The position numbers were made by a program, and so were the translations under genes. From Fasciolopsis buskii (lineage: Eukaryota; Platyhelminthes; Trematoda; Plagiorchiida; Fasciolidae), in contig LUCM01001928.1 of assembly GCA_008360955.1 (NCBI GenBank), forward strand, positions 222,446 to 286,445: a stretch of 64,000 nucleotides of DNA, written 5' to 3'. Positions within the stretch are counted from its first letter, which is position 1, and each line of letters opens with the position of its first letter. Below are positions 59,916 through 64,000 of the stretch, one piece after another. The notes beneath the pieces are model-generated. The model saw nothing but the letters and a program-made list of their open reading frames with translations, was not told where the DNA came from and did not search any database.

Positions 59916-60161
59916 TAAAGCAGAACAAAGATCGAAGAAAAACAAGAAGAAAGAGACCAGAAAACAAACCTATCATCGCAGCAAACTGAACATCAAAGAA
60001 ATTGCCGAAGATCCCGAAGCCGTCAGGGATGCATTGGAGTGGCGTGATGTATCGTTGGCACTAGAACTCCTTTCCGCGGTGTACAACACACTGTGTCCAC
60101 TTGTAATAATTTCAAGCCCTATTACTTATCTCTGGGTACAGTACGATTCATGTACGGGGAG
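59916..60161 (+). CDS. Putative exon with basic and helical segments, unidentified
   Basis: A GATGATTTACAG acceptor opens a frame that takes one leading base and is open for 82 codons to a possible donor GGGAG|GTAGCT. It reads KAEQRSKKNKKKETRKQTYH, then RSKLNIKEIAEDPEAVRDAL, then EWRDVSLALELLSAVYNTLC. A Lys/Arg-rich stretch that could be a nuclear localisation signal is followed by an amphipathic helix with acidic caps, a convincing protein-like arrangement. An alternative donor lies at TCCGCG|GTGTAC. An upstream ATG at 59830 is in frame but precedes the acceptor and a Thr/Ser-rich ACT repeat. No family recognised. Confidence 0.38.
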
Positions 60162-61441
60162 GTAGCTGTGTAGAAAAAAAACAAACTCTTGGCAAGTTGG
60201 TAACACAATGATAGACGCAAATCTGATTATGATGGTTATTATCATGTTCATTGTTCAATGACCGTTTCAAAATGCACTGCTTCATGAATGAGGGTGGTCT
60301 ACTGTGTATGTGTTTTGAGTAAGCCTTTCTTTCCTACAGATGTCAGTCGGGTATTCACGGGTCTGTCGGTATATCGCACATCCAATGTGGTAGATACTGA
60401 CATACGTTAGTCTAGCATGAGAGTTTTCCGTGCCTGGTCTGTTTGCAACCCTTGGCTATCCGTATCATCCGGAGCTTATTGTAACTGCTACGTTCGTGTA
60501 ATATTGATGGGTCGATTAGAAGTTCATCATTATTCCAAGCGTGACGTTGCGTACCAACAGTCGATCCACGAATTTCATATCGTTTATGTGCCCGTACACT
60601 GGAATATAGGAAGATAGCTAATGTACTGTGCATAGCACGCTTCACCGGGAAAATATTCCGAACACGTTTTTGCTTTTTTATATCCACTTATCACCTCATA
60701 CCACGTACCGAATCCCATTGCCGACCACGCAACCCACCGCCGTCACTGTCACAGCCACCCACCAACTAGTTTTATTTGCCCACACATGTATAGGCATACA
60801 CAAGCAAACAGGCGGAAAAAGAGTTGGAGTATTTTATATCGAACGTTGTGGCACCGACGAAATCATTTCGGTAGACAAAAGCTTTTGCTAATTTATAACG
60901 TGCACGAGATAATTCGTTGCAATTTTTGCAAACGAATGGTGTTCCCACGATGGAAAATAGCCCATTAATTCGGCTTTAGAAAAAAGCAGCTCTGTTTTGT
61001 CCCATGCACAAGTGACCTCCTATTCTATGTAGTATCAACTGACAACTGACATATTCTTTATTTCTGGGCTTAGTTCTACATACTGTCCGTGAGTTCATCT
61101 CACTTAGGTAGTAAAAAGCTAACATTCGACCGTCTGCTGGTCACTAGTCATTCGACTGTTGAATTTGTGTTGTTCGGACGACTTCAGGTCACGTCAGCAC
61201 ATTGTGGATACTTTCTAAACCGGTCAGTTTCTTCGCACGAATAAATAATTCAATGAATATTCAGCAGTATCTTGATCATCATCAGTCACTGATTTGAGAG
61301 AATTTTGAAAAATTGGTTGTGGGACACTTTCTGACGGGTTACTTTACACATGAAGTGAACACTGGCCAAGTGAACATGGTTGAGGAATATCTGCTCTTTT
61401 CAGTCGCCCGATAGACTTTGAGTCCAAGACAAGGATAGGTT

Positions 61442-61597
61442 ATGAGTTGGCGTAGAAGTATGAAGGAGTTAGCCACAGTTTTAGCATCAGGTGTTGTTTT
61501 ACACCTTCTGGGTTGGGCCCCGAAAAAGGAGGCTCGTCCTCAGTTGGAGATGCTGAGTGATGCGGCCGAGAACCAAGTTCAGCTGCACGAATGCTGA
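61442..61597 (+). CDS. Small 51-codon open frame, coding-like, possibly repeat-derived
   Basis: The frame from ATG reads MSWRRSMKELATVLASGVVL, then HLLGWAPKKEARPQLEMLSD, then AAENQVQLHEC and a TGA. The following bases keep a similar flavour in another frame (VPYWQTKKTAKMLRRVSG). The region is GC-richer than its surroundings. It may be a fragment of a repetitive element that carried a short coding-like stretch, but I cannot assign a family. Presence of many genomic copies would settle it. Confidence 0.25.
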   Translation: MSWRRSMKELATVLASGVVLHLLGWAPKKEARPQLEMLSDAAENQVQLHEC

Positions 61598-61869
61598 CTT
61601 CCCGTTCCGTATTGGCAAACGAAAAAAACAGCCAAGATGTTAAGAAGGGTGAGCGGTGTAGTGGAAAATCCTCGGATTTTTTTCTGCATTAGGGATTTTT
61701 CTCCCCATTTGGCGTTGCAAAGGGTGGCAGGATCCAAAAAGTACGACGGCTGATTCGGGTGAAGGTTTATATCGTTGATCGGTGTCTGGTTAAAGCTGGT
61801 CTGCAGGCTGCTCACAAAATTTCACGTGTAGAAGAAAATTTCTCTTCTTAATGTTTTATCTTCTTCTAG

Positions 61870-64000
61870 ACTAATGATTCAGAGAAAAATGGAATATGAA
61901 CAAATCTATCAGTTAGTCGCAAGAAAAGGCACCATGAATGGATGGGAATTCGTTACCGTAACGAAGGTAAGACTGATCGAAAGAAATTTCTCGTTACGAT
62001 CTACCAGCATGGTATAAACTTGTTAACATGAATTGACGTTTATTCACTTGGCTTTGCGCATGAATTTACAGTACGGTTCATCCAACTTAGAAACCACAAG
62101 ATCAAATTTTATTGTTCCGATGAGGGAAATTTCAATGAGCTACCCATGCGGAGGACACTAAATTTTAGATTCGAGCATTTCACGACATATTTTTAAAATG
62201 TGTCATATTGTTTTCTAACGATATTTGTCTTTAGTTGATTTGATGCAAACTCGTGGGTAGTAAAACAAGCAGCATTGCCACGTTAATAGAAATGAGCTAT
62301 GTGAAATTGGCAATGGCGTATCAGTTGGATGCGGCAATTTGGGTAAGAGCCTTGGCATTGCGCGTTAGAGTACGACCAGGGCAAACTTCCCCCCACGCTT
62401 TTGAACACGAATCTTCCGGAAGAGATACCAACGACCTGGGCTACTAGTTGTCAAAAAAGACTGAAAATTCGTTTAACATAGAACCGGGAATTAAATACTA
62501 TCCTTTGTGGACCACAATTGTACTATTTGTTGTACATGCGTCCATAACAAACATTTTCTTACGAGAACATAGTTTATGATAGCCATCAAAAACGGAATTT
62601 TGGGCTGAATTTTGAACACCTACACGCTGAATGGAAGTTAAGGCTGCTGTCACTTGCTCTTTCGATTCATTACTTAATACTGATTTACGGAAACATCAAT
62701 TTAGTTACTCCGTTAATTGTGTTATGGCATGTGGAACCAAAAGGTGCTTACCGAAAGCGTATCACGTCAGTTTCGGCATTACTCTTGTCTATTAGTTTTT
62801 ACATGGCATTTTGCTGCAGATATTATTTCTTCCATCCACTGCTGATAAGTAGGGCTTTAACGTCCCTTTTCCCAGAGATTCTTGCAATTTCTGGTAGGAA
62901 ATGCAGTGACATTTCTCTGATGATTACTTGATTGAACCCCTTTTTGATCTAATCCATTCGTTTGACAGATTACTTCAACCTTAGTGCTTTTCCGTACCCC
63001 AAATTACGTTATCAAGTTCACCTAGTTCTCCTTTGATTCCGAATCGATAATTCTATGATCTTCTAGGTGGAAGAACATTTTTAATTTGTACGGTTTACCC
63101 AGAAACAAAAGCATTTCTCTGAACAATTACCAACCGTATAGTTGGTAACCGTTTGAAGATTACGATACAAGCCAAACAAAAAGCAATAGCATTCGGATTA
63201 CTTTAGCCTGGGAAATGGATATTTCTTTCTGGGTGTGCTTACACTGCACCAGATTGATTGTTTGAACAAAATACGCTAGCGATCAGGCCTGAATGTCCGA
63301 TGCTGACTACATTATTAGCTTGTTGCATTTGCAGTTGAGAAGCGTCGCAATGTCGTAGAGGGCTTTTTACCACATTTATGATTGCATCAAGGTAACAGAA
63401 GCGATATGGGGTTGGATAGCTTTGACTTGGTTTAGCTTTATCGGACTCCCGCCCGGGTGAACAACGCCATTCATTGATGACCTTCAAGGAACAATAAATT
63501 CCCGGTATCGATAGTCTCACAAATCTCTCGATCAACGCTGTCAGCTGGAAAAATCACGAAAAACTGGACAAATGCAAACATTTTCATCTCCTGTTGCAAA
63601 GTATAGGTGTAATGAAATCAGCTACAGTACTATTTTGTCATTTGATGGTTTTGGTGAGTAGGAGGCGCCTGGATTGATTGCTGAAGCTGACAGACGCAAC
63701 ATTCCGTAATGTCGTCTAAGGCCAATTGATCGCTGATTTGCTTGTCGAATTTTATTTGCTAAGTGGAACACAAGTGATGCTATTTTCACAAAAACTAGTT
63801 AGTGATTGGTGACAACAAATTTTCATCGTAACAGACTGAGGCCAAACTGGTTGATCGATATCACAACTAAATTTCATTTGCTCGAGCAAAAACGAACATT
63901 CCTTGAAAATTACCACTGAGCACATTGAGAAAACACAAGTTGGCGAACAAGCTCGTTTTCAGTGATTCGTACTCATGCCATTACATCACTATATATATAT
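61870..64000. other. Non-coding stretch to the window end
   Basis: Frames at 62253-62447, 62719-62931 and 63239-63535 (minus) show no domain or paired splice sites. The frame at 62253 reads AIWVRALALRVRVRPGQTS, a type of string that tRNA-like repeats can give in translation, so a decayed SINE is possible there. The window ends in a short AT run. Confidence 0.3.

Overview
This is a window of eukaryotic, metazoan-type DNA with no bacterial gene organisation: no operons, ribosome binding sites, CRISPR arrays or rRNA, and no intact tRNA. Almost all long open frames look like chance. The only recognisable proteins are decayed transposable elements, plus short putative exons bounded by GT-AG splice sites. 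Microsatellites, tRNA-derived short repeats, an RTE-clade retrotransposon with an (ACTGA)n tail and a Penelope-like fragment together suggest a flatworm, most likely a digenean fluke. That assignment is inference. A run of 199 N marks an assembly gap at 37918-38116.

Layout. 1-9 kb: a candidate three-exon 3' gene end (4618-5532, AATAAA at 5620), a putative Ig-like exon (6124-6386), and a minus-strand remnant of a Mutator-like (MULE) transposase (about 7570-8830), the best-supported protein in the window. 9-20 kb: a Penelope-like reverse transcriptase fragment (12737-13190), a tRNA-derived repeat (about 14.9 kb), a field of decayed TCAA-type tandem repeats (17.1-17.5 kb) and a few isolated exons. 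20-30 kb: the 5' (endonuclease) part of an RTE retrotransposon (23.5-24.07 kb), a possible LINE ORF1 scrap, and a G-rich minisatellite (26.7 kb). 30-45 kb: mostly featureless DNA with two exon candidates (33.1 and 35.0 kb), microsatellites and the gap.

45-64 kb: a phase-consistent plus-strand exon chain (47315-49382) opening with an acidic segment; more exon candidates (49759, 52543, 59916); a second copy of the 14.9-kb repeat (52.9 kb); two copies of another tRNA-derived repeat (53.8 and 54.4 kb); a cluster of three consecutive open frames rich in N-glycosylation sequons (55.8-56.9 kb); and, directly after it, the 3' end of an RTE element (56.94-57.6 kb).

How it fits together: protein-coding genes here are thin, with short exons in long non-coding DNA, and mobile elements supply most of the recognisable coding signal. 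No exon chain could be assigned a biochemical function. All gene models are hand-made from splice motifs and reading phase and need RNA evidence. I found no coherent novel multi-gene system.
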